Assembly: GCA_039679855.1 (NCBI GenBank)
Contig: JBDKUE010000209.1
Span: 1-16,279 of the forward strand
DNA length: 16,279 bases
Direction of reading: 5' to 3'
From: UBA5314 sp039679855
GTDB taxonomy: Bacteria > Bacillota > Syntrophomonadia > Syntrophomonadales > Syntrophomonadaceae
Position numbers and translations under genes: made by a program. The notes beneath the pieces were generated by a model. That model was not told the origin of the DNA and ran no database searches. It saw only the letters and a list, made by a program, of their open reading frames with translations. Each line of letters starts with the position of its first letter. Position 1 is the first letter of the stretch. Shown in pieces: positions 6,943 to 13,530 of the stretch.

Positions 6943-7680
6943 CTAATTTTTGGCTTCCTGCCCGGTTGGATTCTGCAAGTTGGCTATACCAGCCATGATC
7001 GCATAGGCAACACGGGTTTGATACTCGCTGTCCGCCAGAAGCCGGCCTTCTTGGGGATTGGATATGAAGCCCACCTCCACCAGGACCGCTGGCATATTGA
7101 CGTTTTTCAACACGTAAAAATTGCCAGCTCCGATATTACGGTTAGTATTCCCTAGAATTCGTTTCAATTCCTGCTGAATAGCTTTGGCGGTTTGCTTGCT
7201 TTCCGGGCTGTCCGGCTTGTAGAAGGTCTGGGCTCCCGACCAGGTGGTGCCGGGGACGGCATTGGTATGAATGCTTACAAACAGGTCGGCATTTGCTTCA
7301 TTGGCGATCTCCACCCGTTTTCTCATATCTTCTTTTTTGTGTTCACGAATGGCTCCGGTGAATTCATCCCCGGCCAGGTCGCTCTCATTGCCTCTGACCA
7401 GAACGACCATGGCCCCGGCCTGGCTCAGCATCTGCTCCAGTTTTTTGGCGATCTGCAGGGTAATTTCTTTCTCGATAAGATCACCTCTGGAGGCGCCGGC
7501 ATCCAGACCCCCGTGACCGGGGTCTATTACAATTATCCTCCCCGCCAGGCCATATGAAAAGACCATATGCTCTTCATCTTCCTGCTGGCCGCCCAGCCAT
7601 ACCAGGGCGGCCAGCATCAACAAGGCCAGGATAAATCCCAGCGGTTTCAGAATTCTTCCCCCAGCCCAAATTCTGATCAT
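6943..7680 (-). CDS. cwlD: N-acetylmuramoyl-L-alanine amidase CwlD (spore cortex)
   Basis: CwlD removes peptide side chains from muramic acid during cortex synthesis, the step before muramic-delta-lactam formation recognised by germination enzymes. The protein is 245 residues from ATG 7680. A membrane anchor or signal segment (about 10-30, LGFILALLMLAALVWL) is followed by an Amidase_3 domain with zinc ligands His56 (DPGHGGLDAG), Glu70 (LIEKE) and His138 (SIHTNA), and catalytic Glu202 (VEVGFISN). The start is ambiguous among GTG 7689, ATG 7686 and ATG 7680; I prefer 7680 because GCAGG lies at normal spacing. It follows nrdJ but is separated by a strong terminator, so it has its own promoter, probably sporulation-controlled, although I could not identify a sigma-G or sigma-E site with confidence. 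It is the best evidence in the window for a spore-forming host. Confidence 0.92.
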   Translation of the reverse strand: MIRIWAGGRILKPLGFILALLMLAALVWLGGQQEDEEHMVFSYGLAGRIIVIDPGHGGLDAGASRGDLIEKEITLQIAKKLEQMLSQAGAMVVLVRGNESDLAGDEFTGAIREHKKEDMRKRVEIANEANADLFVSIHTNAVPGTTWSGAQTFYKPDSPESKQTAKAIQQELKRILGNTNRNIGAGNFYVLKNVNMPAVLVEVGFISNPQEGRLLADSEYQTRVAYAIMAGIANLQNPTGQEAKN

Positions 7681-7762
7681 TATCATCACCTGCCTGCCCT
7701 TATGCTAATTACTTATATATGCCCTAATTGATGTTTTTATTAGGTATGAGCAGGCTGCTTCA

Positions 7763-7798
7763 AATAAAAAGAACCCTCCTTGTCGCCAAGGAGGGTTC
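7763..7798 (-). terminator. Intrinsic terminator of nrdJ
   Basis: On the minus strand GAACCCTCCTT (7788-7798) pairs perfectly over 11 bp with AAGGAGGGTTC (7771-7781) around a 6-base loop and is followed by TTTTTATT. It lies 17 bases past the nrdJ stop codon. Confidence 0.93.
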
Positions 7799-7814
7799 GG
7801 CTAAAACCCAATCT

Positions 7815-10025
7815 TTAACACTTGGAATAGCCACATCCCAAACATGTGTAGCATCCTTCCAATGGCACAAAGCTCGGCTGCATGCATTCCGGGCAAATCC
7901 CACGGATCTGGGCCGACATGCTTTTCCCATCCTCTTTATGGTCTACATACTTCTCCAGAGCATTGGCGATGGCGCTGGGGCAGCTTTTCCCCGCGCTTAA
8001 TGGTTTGCCTGTGCTTCTCGCCCTGGCCCATGATGGGCAGGTGTGGGTGGACTTAAGCTGTTCAATAATGTCCGACAGTGAAACACCAGCCCGGATGGCC
8101 ATTGAAGTCAGCCGGGAAGCGGCTTCGGTAAAAATCAGACATCCTCCATCGCTGCCGGTCGTAATAAAGGTCTCAATAACCTCATCGGTGTTGGGATCCC
8201 GGTTGACGGTCAGATACATCTTGCCGCAGCCAGTGTCGATCCTCTCGGTTATTCCTGAAGTCCATTGAGGGCGGGAATGGATATATCCCCGGGGAATGTA
8301 GGCCGGGTCTTTAGAGGTTTTGGGGGCGTCTCCGATTTCGATGACCCCCTGCTTGGACCCTTCCCGGAAAACCGTTATCCCTTTGAGCCCCCGCTTCCAT
8401 GCTTCAAAGTATATCTTCTCCACCATATCAAGGTCGGCCATGGCCGGCAGATTAATGGTCTTTGATATGGCGTTGTCCACTTCTTGTTGTAAAGCCACCT
8501 GCATGGCCAGGTGATCCATGGGATCGATCTCCTGGGCTCCTCTAAAGAGCCGCTGTATATCGTCGGGAATACCCTTTACCCCCTGGCAGCTTCCCAGGGC
8601 CGCAACTGCCTCCAGGGCCTTTTCATCAATCCCTCTTTCATGACAGGCCTTTAAGAACAGGGGGGAGAATACGTTTATCTTCTCGGGCACTCCATCCCTG
8701 AGATAGGTCTTTTTATAGGCAATGGCAAATATCGGTTCAATTCCGTACCCTTCCACCCCGGCCAGCAGGGTTATGGTGCCGGTGGGGGCTATGGTCAGGC
8801 AGGATGCGTTGCGATGCGGTTCATTTCTTACTGCATATACGGATTCATCCCAGAGCGGGAAGTTTCCCTTTTCCACTCCCAGTTCGGCCGAAGCTTTATG
8901 CACCTCTTCCTTTATAAAAGCCATTACTTTAGATGCCAGCTCGATGCCTTCCGGCGAATCATAAGATAATTTCATCTGGATCAAGAGGTCGTGCAACCCC
9001 AGAACTCCAAGACCGATCTTACGGCTAGCCCTGGTATTTTCGGCTATAAAATCAAGGGGGTATTCCCCGACGTCAATCATGTTATCCAAAAAACGGACCA
9101 CTATTCGGGCAGTCTCCTTAAGCCTTGCCCAGGCCACCTCATCGCCATCTTGCTCCTTCATCAAGGCCAGGTTGATTGAGCCCAGCAAACATGACTCACC
9201 CGGGCTCAATGGCTGTTCACCGCAGGGATTGGTGCAGTTCATAGGCCGGCCCGGAATGGGGTTGCTTTCCTGGATACGGTCCAGAAAAATGAGGCCGGGG
9301 TCCCCGCAGGCCCAGGCGGATCTTACGATCTTTTCCCATAGTTCCCGGGCGGCTATGGTTCTTCTCACCTCGCCATTGAACTTGAGCTCCCATAGCTCGT
9401 CGCTCTCGACCCGGTTCATAAATTCATGGCTGACTCCCACCGACAGGTTGAAGTTGGTTATTTCCCCCGACAGCTTGCAGCGTATGAAGTCCTCAATCTC
9501 GGGGTGTTCGCAGTTGAGTATCCCCATAAAAGCCCCCCGGCGCACCCCACCCTGTTTTATCATAGCCGCGCTGGCATCATAGAGGCGGATCAGTTCAACC
9601 GCCCCGCTGGCCTTGCCCTTGGTCGATTTGACCAGTTCCCCTTGCGGTCGAATGCGGGAGAAATTGTAGCCAATGCCACCGCCCGATTTGGTGACCATAG
9701 CCGAATCCAACAGGGTCTGGTACATGTCACGAAGATCATCCTGAACATCGAGAACGAAGCAGGCTCCCGGCTGGTTGGCCCGGTCTGTTTTGCCCATATT
9801 GGCCCAGATGGGGGTTGAGGGAACAAACCACCGGGCATCCAGAATCCGGGCAAACTCCTTTTCCCAAAACTCCGCATCCTGTCCCGGATACAGCTCCTCA
9901 GCCCGAGCCGCTGCCCGGGCAAGTCTCTCTACAGCCATATCGGGAGTCTCAACCACTTCCCCCTGGTCGTTTTTATCGGCATACCGCTCCTTAAATATGT
10001 TCAATCCATCGCTGGTTAGGTCCAT
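7815..10025 (-). CDS. nrdJ: Adenosylcobalamin-dependent (class II) ribonucleoside-diphosphate reductase
   Basis: NrdJ reduces ribonucleotides to deoxyribonucleotides using a B12-derived radical, without a separate radical-generating subunit and regardless of oxygen. The 736-residue protein carries the catalytic set N266-x-C268-x-E270 in NCTNPCGEQ and the redox cysteine pair C89 (GACFVLDV) and C279 (ESCLLGSINL); the 11-residue gap from active-site to redox Cys is usual for the class. APTGTITLLAGVEGYGIEP is the phosphate-binding region. The C-terminus has the cysteine-rich tail CPECMQPSFVPLEGCYTCLG, which accepts electrons from thioredoxin and may bind zinc. ATG 10025 follows AGGGGG with 8-base spacing. 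It is monocistronic: promoter and NrdR-like boxes upstream, terminator downstream. I see no cobalamin riboswitch upstream. Confidence 0.97.
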   Translation of the reverse strand: MDLTSDGLNIFKERYADKNDQGEVVETPDMAVERLARAAARAEELYPGQDAEFWEKEFARILDARWFVPSTPIWANMGKTDRANQPGACFVLDVQDDLRDMYQTLLDSAMVTKSGGGIGYNFSRIRPQGELVKSTKGKASGAVELIRLYDASAAMIKQGGVRRGAFMGILNCEHPEIEDFIRCKLSGEITNFNLSVGVSHEFMNRVESDELWELKFNGEVRRTIAARELWEKIVRSAWACGDPGLIFLDRIQESNPIPGRPMNCTNPCGEQPLSPGESCLLGSINLALMKEQDGDEVAWARLKETARIVVRFLDNMIDVGEYPLDFIAENTRASRKIGLGVLGLHDLLIQMKLSYDSPEGIELASKVMAFIKEEVHKASAELGVEKGNFPLWDESVYAVRNEPHRNASCLTIAPTGTITLLAGVEGYGIEPIFAIAYKKTYLRDGVPEKINVFSPLFLKACHERGIDEKALEAVAALGSCQGVKGIPDDIQRLFRGAQEIDPMDHLAMQVALQQEVDNAISKTINLPAMADLDMVEKIYFEAWKRGLKGITVFREGSKQGVIEIGDAPKTSKDPAYIPRGYIHSRPQWTSGITERIDTGCGKMYLTVNRDPNTDEVIETFITTGSDGGCLIFTEAASRLTSMAIRAGVSLSDIIEQLKSTHTCPSWARARSTGKPLSAGKSCPSAIANALEKYVDHKEDGKSMSAQIRGICPECMQPSFVPLEGCYTCLGCGYSKC

Positions 10026-10047
10026 CGCAAGTTCCCCCTATGGTTTT

Positions 10048-10077
10048 AGTATACCCAGTTCCTGGTTATAAAGTAAA
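10048..10077 (-). promoter_or_regulatory. Probable nrdJ promoter
   Basis: On the minus strand TATACT (10048-10053) is a good -10, preceded at 18-base spacing by TTTACT (10072-10077), a 4-of-6 match to the -35. Transcription would start about 15-20 bases before the start codon, leaving little room for a leader riboswitch. Confidence 0.55.
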
Positions 10078-10086
10078 AAAGAGCAC

Positions 10087-10133
10087 CCACAACATATGGG
10101 GTACGGAATTTATATTAACACTATATAATGTAT
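10087..10133. promoter_or_regulatory. Tandem NrdR boxes upstream of nrdJ
   Basis: Two 16-bp near-palindromes resemble the NrdR consensus ACACWATATATWGTGT. ACACTATATAATGTAT (10118-10133) matches 14 of 16 positions and CCACAACATATGGGGT (10087-10102) matches 12 of 16. They are offset by exactly 31 bp, the roughly three-turn spacing typical of NrdR box pairs, and sit just upstream of the nrdJ -35. NrdR represses ribonucleotide reductase genes when dATP is plentiful. nrdR itself is not in this window. Confidence 0.75.
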
Positions 10134-10352
10134 ATCGCAATAACTTACCGGAAAACTTTAATAAGAAAAAAGAAAAGTAAAAACCGCAGAGCCCAGCTGA
10201 TATATTATGAAGGTCAGTCCTTTTCATATAAACATTCTACTTTTGATGTATATGGGTTAATATGGCATTTTGTAAGTAACCATAAATATTCCAAAGACGC
10301 GGTGGGCATTCGGCATTGCCATAATGAAGTTTTGTGTGATGGAGGTTTTTTC
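10134..10352. other. AT-rich intergenic stretch between the NrdR boxes and the RraB-like pseudogene
   Basis: This stretch is markedly richer in A and T than the flanking genes. A plus-strand frame is open from 10128, but it has no ribosome binding site and its first 75 codons resemble no family I recognise. I see no RNA gene or mobile-element end. Confidence 0.4.
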
Positions 10353-10708
10353 ATGGTTGACAATGGAAAAAAGATAAAGGCCTTGTATTCCCAGACGATG
10401 TCGATGGCGACGCATTAAGACGTTTGCAAGCTCAAAATACGGATTTCAATATTCCCCACACGGTAGATTTCACAGTTGCCATACGCGATGAGAATAGCGG
10501 CCAACAAGTCCTATCTGAAGCTATTAAATATAGCTTTGAATGTAAATTAGTAAAGGACTCCGATGGCCCGAATTGGACCTGTTACTGTTCTAAGAAGATG
10601 CTTCTCATTTACAATGACCTTATTCAAGTGCAATAACTATTGAACAATCTTAGCAAACCTTTTGGCGGACATTGCGACGGTTGGGGAACTTTTGGAGATG
10701 GGAGATAA
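10353..10708 (+). pseudogene. RraB-family protein (ribonuclease E inhibitor-like), degraded
   Basis: A GGAGG (10341-10345) 7 bases before ATG 10353 starts MVDNGKK. The frame then breaks at an A6G run (10368-10373), and the -1 frame continues as DKGLVFPDDVDGDALRRL, through WTCYCSKKMLLIYNDLIQVQ, to a TAA at 10634-10636. The same frame goes on after that stop as LLNNLSKPFGGHCDGWGTFG to TAA 10706-10708. The FPDD-DGDAL start and FGG-x-x-DGWGTFG end are the hallmarks I associate with RraB-like proteins, and the total length of about 118 residues fits. One missing base plus one nonsense codon (for example CAA to TAA) make it a pseudogene. It is the only plus-strand gene remnant and lies in AT-rich DNA beside repeats. 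The family call is from pattern memory. Confidence 0.72.
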
Positions 10709-10784
10709 ATCATTGGTACACAGGAATATGTATTGAAGAACCCTCCCCCACCTCGTACTGCTATTTGTAAGAACACAAGAATAA
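10709..10784. other. Spacer between the pseudogene and the repeat region
   Basis: This short stretch separates the pseudogene stop from the first hairpin repeat. I recognise no gene, terminator or promoter in it. Confidence 0.4.
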
Positions 10785-11073
10785 AAGATTATGTCTGTTG
10801 GACTATGCTACAGAAGCGAGAAGCAAGGCGCGAATAAAGCCCGCGTCGGAGTCGTACATAAGTACGCTGACGAGCGAGCTTTTGAATGACGCAGACGACG
10901 CCCATGGATGGGCTAGTGCGGCGGTGGCAGGAGGCCATGGAGCCGCCGACGCCCATGGATGGGCTAGTGCGGCGATGTCCACGGACGGACAAGTGCAGCG
11001 GTGCCAGGACGGCATGGAGCTGCCGGTGCCAGGATGGCAATGAGCCGCGGATTCGTTTCGATAATTTGCTCTG
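10785..11073. repeat. Hairpin repeat, copy 1, split by a minisatellite
   Basis: Bases 10807-10895 align with 11112-11201 (copy 2) at roughly 80% identity, sharing AAGGCGCGAATAAAGCC, TCGGAGTCGTACATAAGTAC and ACGCAGA. Similarity extends upstream to a GATT word. In copy 2 GCAGA is followed at once by GATTCG; in copy 1 the two words are separated by 154 bp (10896-11049) of GC-rich minisatellite, after which the copy resumes as GATTCG. Short open frames on both strands here are not supported as genes. Confidence 0.7.
10896..11049. repeat. GC-rich minisatellite inside hairpin repeat copy 1
   Basis: Two units begin GACGCCCATGGATGGGCTAG (10897 and 10948), 51 bp apart, with the second grading into diverged half-units built on GTGCCAGGA-x-GGCA. 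The second part is about 81% identical to the block at 6752-6851. A 51-bp period keeps frame on both strands, which explains the spurious open frames. Confidence 0.7.
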
Positions 11074-11236
11074 ACCTAGCGTTTGTTTATAGATTGAGCC
11101 GGTTAGACCGCGCTACAAAAGCGAAGGTCAAGGCGCGAATAAAGCCTGCATCGGAGTCGTACATAAGTACGTCGACGAGCAGGCTTTGTAAGCAACGCAG
11201 AGATTCGCTTTTGTAGTACGGTATAACCTAGCGTTT
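11074..11236. repeat. Hairpin repeat, copy 2, flanked by 11-bp direct repeats, abutting rpsI
   Basis: CTACAAAAGCGAA (11113-11125) and TTCGCTTTTGTAG (11204-11216) form a perfect 13-bp outer stem. AAAGCCTGC (11141-11149) and GCAGGCTTT (11179-11187) form a middle stem. CGTAC/GTACG (11158-11171) closes an ATAA loop. ACCTAGCGTTT occurs at both edges (11074-11084 and 11226-11236); the right copy contains the rpsI stop codon. The whole could fold into a long cruciform or RNA hairpin and may act as the end of the rplM-rpsI transcript. Confidence 0.72.
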
Positions 11237-11623
11237 TGAGTATTGGGGAGCTTTTCTGGCTTTATGCAAGCCGTATTTCTTACGCTCTTTCATCCTCGGA
11301 TCGCGGGTTAAGAATCCATTTCTTCTAAGCACCGGCCGCAGGTCGGGGTTGGCTCTGGTCAAGGCCCGGGCTATACCGAGCTGGACCGCGCCGGCCTGTC
11401 CGGATATTCCACCGCCATGCACCCGGCAGTGGATGTCAAAGCGTCCTGTTGCATCACTGACTACCAGAGGCTGCTGCACGATAAGACGGCTTACCTGATT
11501 GGGAAAGTAATCGTCAAAGCTACGGTTATTTATAACAATATTACCCTGGCCGGGTACCAACCGGACCCTGGCTACAGCTTTCTTTCTTCTACCGGTTCCC
11601 CAGTAATCCACTTTTATTGCCAT
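11228..11623 (-). CDS. rpsI: 30S ribosomal protein S9
   Basis: S9 binds the head of the 30S subunit, and its C-terminal tail reaches the P-site tRNA. The protein has 131 residues, the usual length. It starts AIKVDYWGTGRRKKAVARV, contains GGGISGQAGA and ends in the invariant SKR (KAPQYSKR). ATG 11623 has an AAGGAGG upstream. It follows rplM after 11 bp, the usual pair. Its stop codon is embedded in an 11-base word duplicated at 11074-11084, so the repeat element begins at the very end of the gene. Confidence 0.98.
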   Translation of the reverse strand: MAIKVDYWGTGRRKKAVARVRLVPGQGNIVINNRSFDDYFPNQVSRLIVQQPLVVSDATGRFDIHCRVHGGGISGQAGAVQLGIARALTRANPDLRPVLRRNGFLTRDPRMKERKKYGLHKARKAPQYSKR

Positions 11624-11634
11624 CTCTATCCTCC

Positions 11635-12069
11635 TTACCCTCTCAGTTCTCTCACTTCAGGCTTTTGCGCCTGATGGGGATGGGTGCCGCCTCTGTAGAC
11701 TTTGAGCTTCTTATACATTTTGTCTCCCAGCTTGTTGTGGGGCAGCATTCCTTTAACCGCCACCTCGATGGCCTTTTCCGGTCTCTTGTTCATCAGGTCG
11801 CGGTAGCTGACCTCTTTCAAGCCGCCCGGATAGCCGGTGTGATAGCGATAGCGCTTTTTGTTGAGCTTGTCGCCGGTCAAAATTACTTCTGAAGCATTAA
11901 TAATAATTACGAAGTCGCCGGTATCCACATGAGGAGTAAAAATCGGCTTATGTTTGCCTCTTAAAATGGATGCCACTTCAGAACAAAGGCGCCCTAAGGT
12001 TTGACCCTTGGCGTCTATAACGTACCATTTGCGGTCGATTTCCGCTGGTTTTGCCACAAACGTTTTCAA
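11635..12069 (-). CDS. rplM: 50S ribosomal protein L13
   Basis: L13 is an early assembly protein of the 50S subunit. The 144-residue product starts MKTFVAKPAEIDRKWYVIDA and contains VDTGDFVIIINA, GYPGGLKEVSYRDLM and the C-terminal VYRGGTHPHQAQKPE, all typical. The start codon is TTG at 12069, with GGAGGG 6 bases upstream; no ATG is available in frame near the conserved N-terminus. It heads the rplM-rpsI operon, with its own promoter and a structured leader that probably allows autoregulation. Confidence 0.98.
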   Translation of the reverse strand: MKTFVAKPAEIDRKWYVIDAKGQTLGRLCSEVASILRGKHKPIFTPHVDTGDFVIIINASEVILTGDKLNKKRYRYHTGYPGGLKEVSYRDLMNKRPEKAIEVAVKGMLPHNKLGDKMYKKLKVYRGGTHPHQAQKPEVRELRG

Positions 12070-12126
12070 GATGTTCCCTCCTGTAGCTAGTTCACCAATC
12101 CTGGTGGAATTAAGCTAATTATACGG

Positions 12127-12176
12127 CTCTATCGCTGCGGCCTACCCACGGGGCTAGGAAGGGCACAATTATAGAG
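12127..12176 (-). promoter_or_regulatory. Structured 5' leader of rplM-rpsI (L13-leader-like)
   Basis: On the minus strand CTCTAT (12171-12176) pairs with ATAGAG (12127-12132), enclosing a second stem CCTAgCCC/GGGTAGG (12141-12158) with one bulged G and a CGT loop. It begins within about 10 bases of the predicted transcription start. Position and shape match the L13 leader known upstream of rplM-rpsI in Bacillota, where L13 is thought to repress its own operon. I matched it by layout, not by a covariance model. Confidence 0.6.
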
Positions 12177-12187
12177 ACTACTTTTTA

Positions 12188-12217
12188 ATATTAGCCAAAC
12201 TTAAACCGACTTGTCAA
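12188..12217 (-). promoter_or_regulatory. rplM promoter
   Basis: On the minus strand a perfect TTGACA (12212-12217) lies 18 bases from TAATAT (12188-12193), a sigma-A-type promoter between truA and rplM. It allows rplM-rpsI to be transcribed apart from the rpoA-rplQ-truA region. Confidence 0.75.
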
Positions 12218-12270
12218 GAAATGAAGCATTTTTTACCGGCCCTGGTAAGGCTTACTCCGGCCTGACCAAA

Positions 12271-13011
12271 TCAATCAGGATAGATGACCCGGCGCAGGTA
12301 TAAACCCTGGGGAGGAGCCGTAGGCCCGGCCAGGGTTCGGTCCTCGCTGAGAAGGATTTGTTCAACCTTCCGGGCCGGATATTTGCCCTGCCCTATTTCC
12401 ATCAGCGTGCCCATGATTATCCTGACCATGTTGTATAAAAAGCCATCCGCTTCTACTTTTAAGGTAATAAAAAGCCCCTTTTCTTCTAAAATGCATTTCA
12501 TTAAGGAGCGCTCAAAGGTTTTGGCCGATGAACCACTGGCGCAAAAGGCTCTAAAATTGCGCCTTCCCACCATCAAAGCGGCCGCTTCCTGCATGGCCTT
12601 GAGATCAAGCGGCACCTGAGTACACAGGGCGTAATTCCTGAATATTACTCTGCCCACATCTCGCCGGTAGATAAAATAGGTATACTGCTTACTCACGGCT
12701 TGGAAGCGGGGGTTGAAATCTGCTCTGGCCAGGCAGCTCTGAAGCACCTGGATGTCGTCTGGAAGATAAGTGTTTATTGCCATCTTCCAGCGCTCTCCGG
12801 GTATGGTGGCTTCGCTGTCAAAAGCCACCACCTGGCCCAGGGCGTGCACCCCGGCATCGGTTCTGCCAGCACAGACGATGGATGCCTTCTCACCAGTTAA
12901 CCGTAAGATTGCGTTTTCCAGGCATTCTTGAACCGTATAAGCGTTTTCCTGTTTTTGAAACCCGTGATAAGCGCTGCCGTCGTATTGAAGTATCAGGCGT
13001 ATCCTGGTCAT
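12271..13011 (-). CDS. truA: tRNA pseudouridine(38-40) synthase TruA
   Basis: TruA isomerises uridines 38-40 in the anticodon arm of many tRNAs. From ATG 13011 it has 246 residues. The start MTRIRLILQYDGSAYHGFQ is the family's N-terminus. The catalytic aspartate is Asp52 in CAGRTDAGVHALGQVVAF, and RNFRAF and DGFLYNMVRIIMGTL are conserved further on. The frame is open 117 bases further upstream, but that extension is not conserved, while GAGG lies 9 bases before 13011. It sits between rplQ (162 bp upstream) and rplM, the usual Bacillota position, but without the ECF transporter genes often found in between. Confidence 0.97.
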   Translation of the reverse strand: MTRIRLILQYDGSAYHGFQKQENAYTVQECLENAILRLTGEKASIVCAGRTDAGVHALGQVVAFDSEATIPGERWKMAINTYLPDDIQVLQSCLARADFNPRFQAVSKQYTYFIYRRDVGRVIFRNYALCTQVPLDLKAMQEAAALMVGRRNFRAFCASGSSAKTFERSLMKCILEEKGLFITLKVEADGFLYNMVRIIMGTLMEIGQGKYPARKVEQILLSEDRTLAGPTAPPQGLYLRRVIYPD

Positions 13012-13099
13012 TATTAAAAACCTCACTTGAATCAAAGGGATGTAATGGCCAAATAGCAACCCGTCAGGCGGCCCTTCCCAGTCTGATCCCATACAAGGA

Positions 13100-13126
13100 T
13101 AAAGGAGGATCTTTGCACAATCCTCC
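13100..13126 (-). terminator. Weak terminator-like hairpin after rplQ
   Basis: On the minus strand GGAGGAT (13120-13126) pairs with ATCCTCC (13104-13110) around a 9-base loop and is followed by TTTAT. The U-tract is short, so termination may be partial. It would end the alpha-operon transcript before truA. Confidence 0.45.
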
Positions 13127-13173
13127 ATGCCGGTTCATTAAAACCTCAAGCGCTTATCTAAATAGAATAATTG

Positions 13174-13515
13174 CTATTTTACAAGCTCCAAAATAACCAT
13201 GGACGCACCGTCGCCTTTGCGGAAACCGATTTTCACCATACGGGTGTAGCCGCCCTGGCGGTCACTGTACCGTTCGGCCAGCTCGGTAAATAATTTGTGC
13301 ACTACCGCATCGGTAGTCAAATATGACATAGCCTGCCGCCTGGCGTGCAGATCGCCGCGCTTGCCCAGGGTAATCATGCGCTCGACAATCTTTCTGATTT
13401 CCTTGGCTCTATCTTCAGTAGTGCTTATCTTTTCTACCGTCAGCAAACTGGTTGCTGCATTTCTGAGCAGAGCTCTTCTATGGTCACTCCTGAGCCCTAA
13501 TCTGCGGTAACTCAA
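13174..13515 (-). CDS. rplQ: 50S ribosomal protein L17
   Basis: L17 is a bacterial 50S protein near the peptide exit tunnel. The 113-residue product begins MSYRRLGLRSDHRRALLRN and has the conserved ERMITLGKRGDLHARRQ and GYTRMVKIG segments. The start is TTG at 13515, with AGGAGG 7 bases upstream. It directly follows rpoA (15 bp), as in most bacteria, and appears to close the ribosomal operon before a weak hairpin. Confidence 0.98.
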   Translation of the reverse strand: MSYRRLGLRSDHRRALLRNAATSLLTVEKISTTEDRAKEIRKIVERMITLGKRGDLHARRQAMSYLTTDAVVHKLFTELAERYSDRQGGYTRMVKIGFRKGDGASMVILELVK

Positions 13516-13530
13516 AGGAGCCCCTCCTTT

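Noticed and set aside
10026..10086. A cobalamin riboswitch upstream of nrdJ
   Set aside because: The predicted transcript start leaves only about 20 nt of leader and no B12-box-like sequence is visible.
10128..10352. A plus-strand gene starting at 10128
   Set aside because: It has no ribosome binding site and no recognisable family in its first 75 codons. The supported start in that frame is ATG 10353, of the RraB-like pseudogene.
10896..11049. A CRISPR array
   Set aside because: The units are contiguous and degenerate with no unique spacers and no cas genes; this is a minisatellite.
10789..11216. Several overlapping open frames of 60-85 codons on both strands
   Set aside because: They lie in minisatellite and hairpin repeats whose 51-bp period avoids stops in all phases; the peptides are repetitive and lack a family match or consistent start sites.
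12271..13128. A longer TruA starting 39 codons upstream
   Set aside because: The extension is not similar to TruA, crosses the terminator-like hairpin region, and a well-placed ribosome binding site supports ATG 13011.
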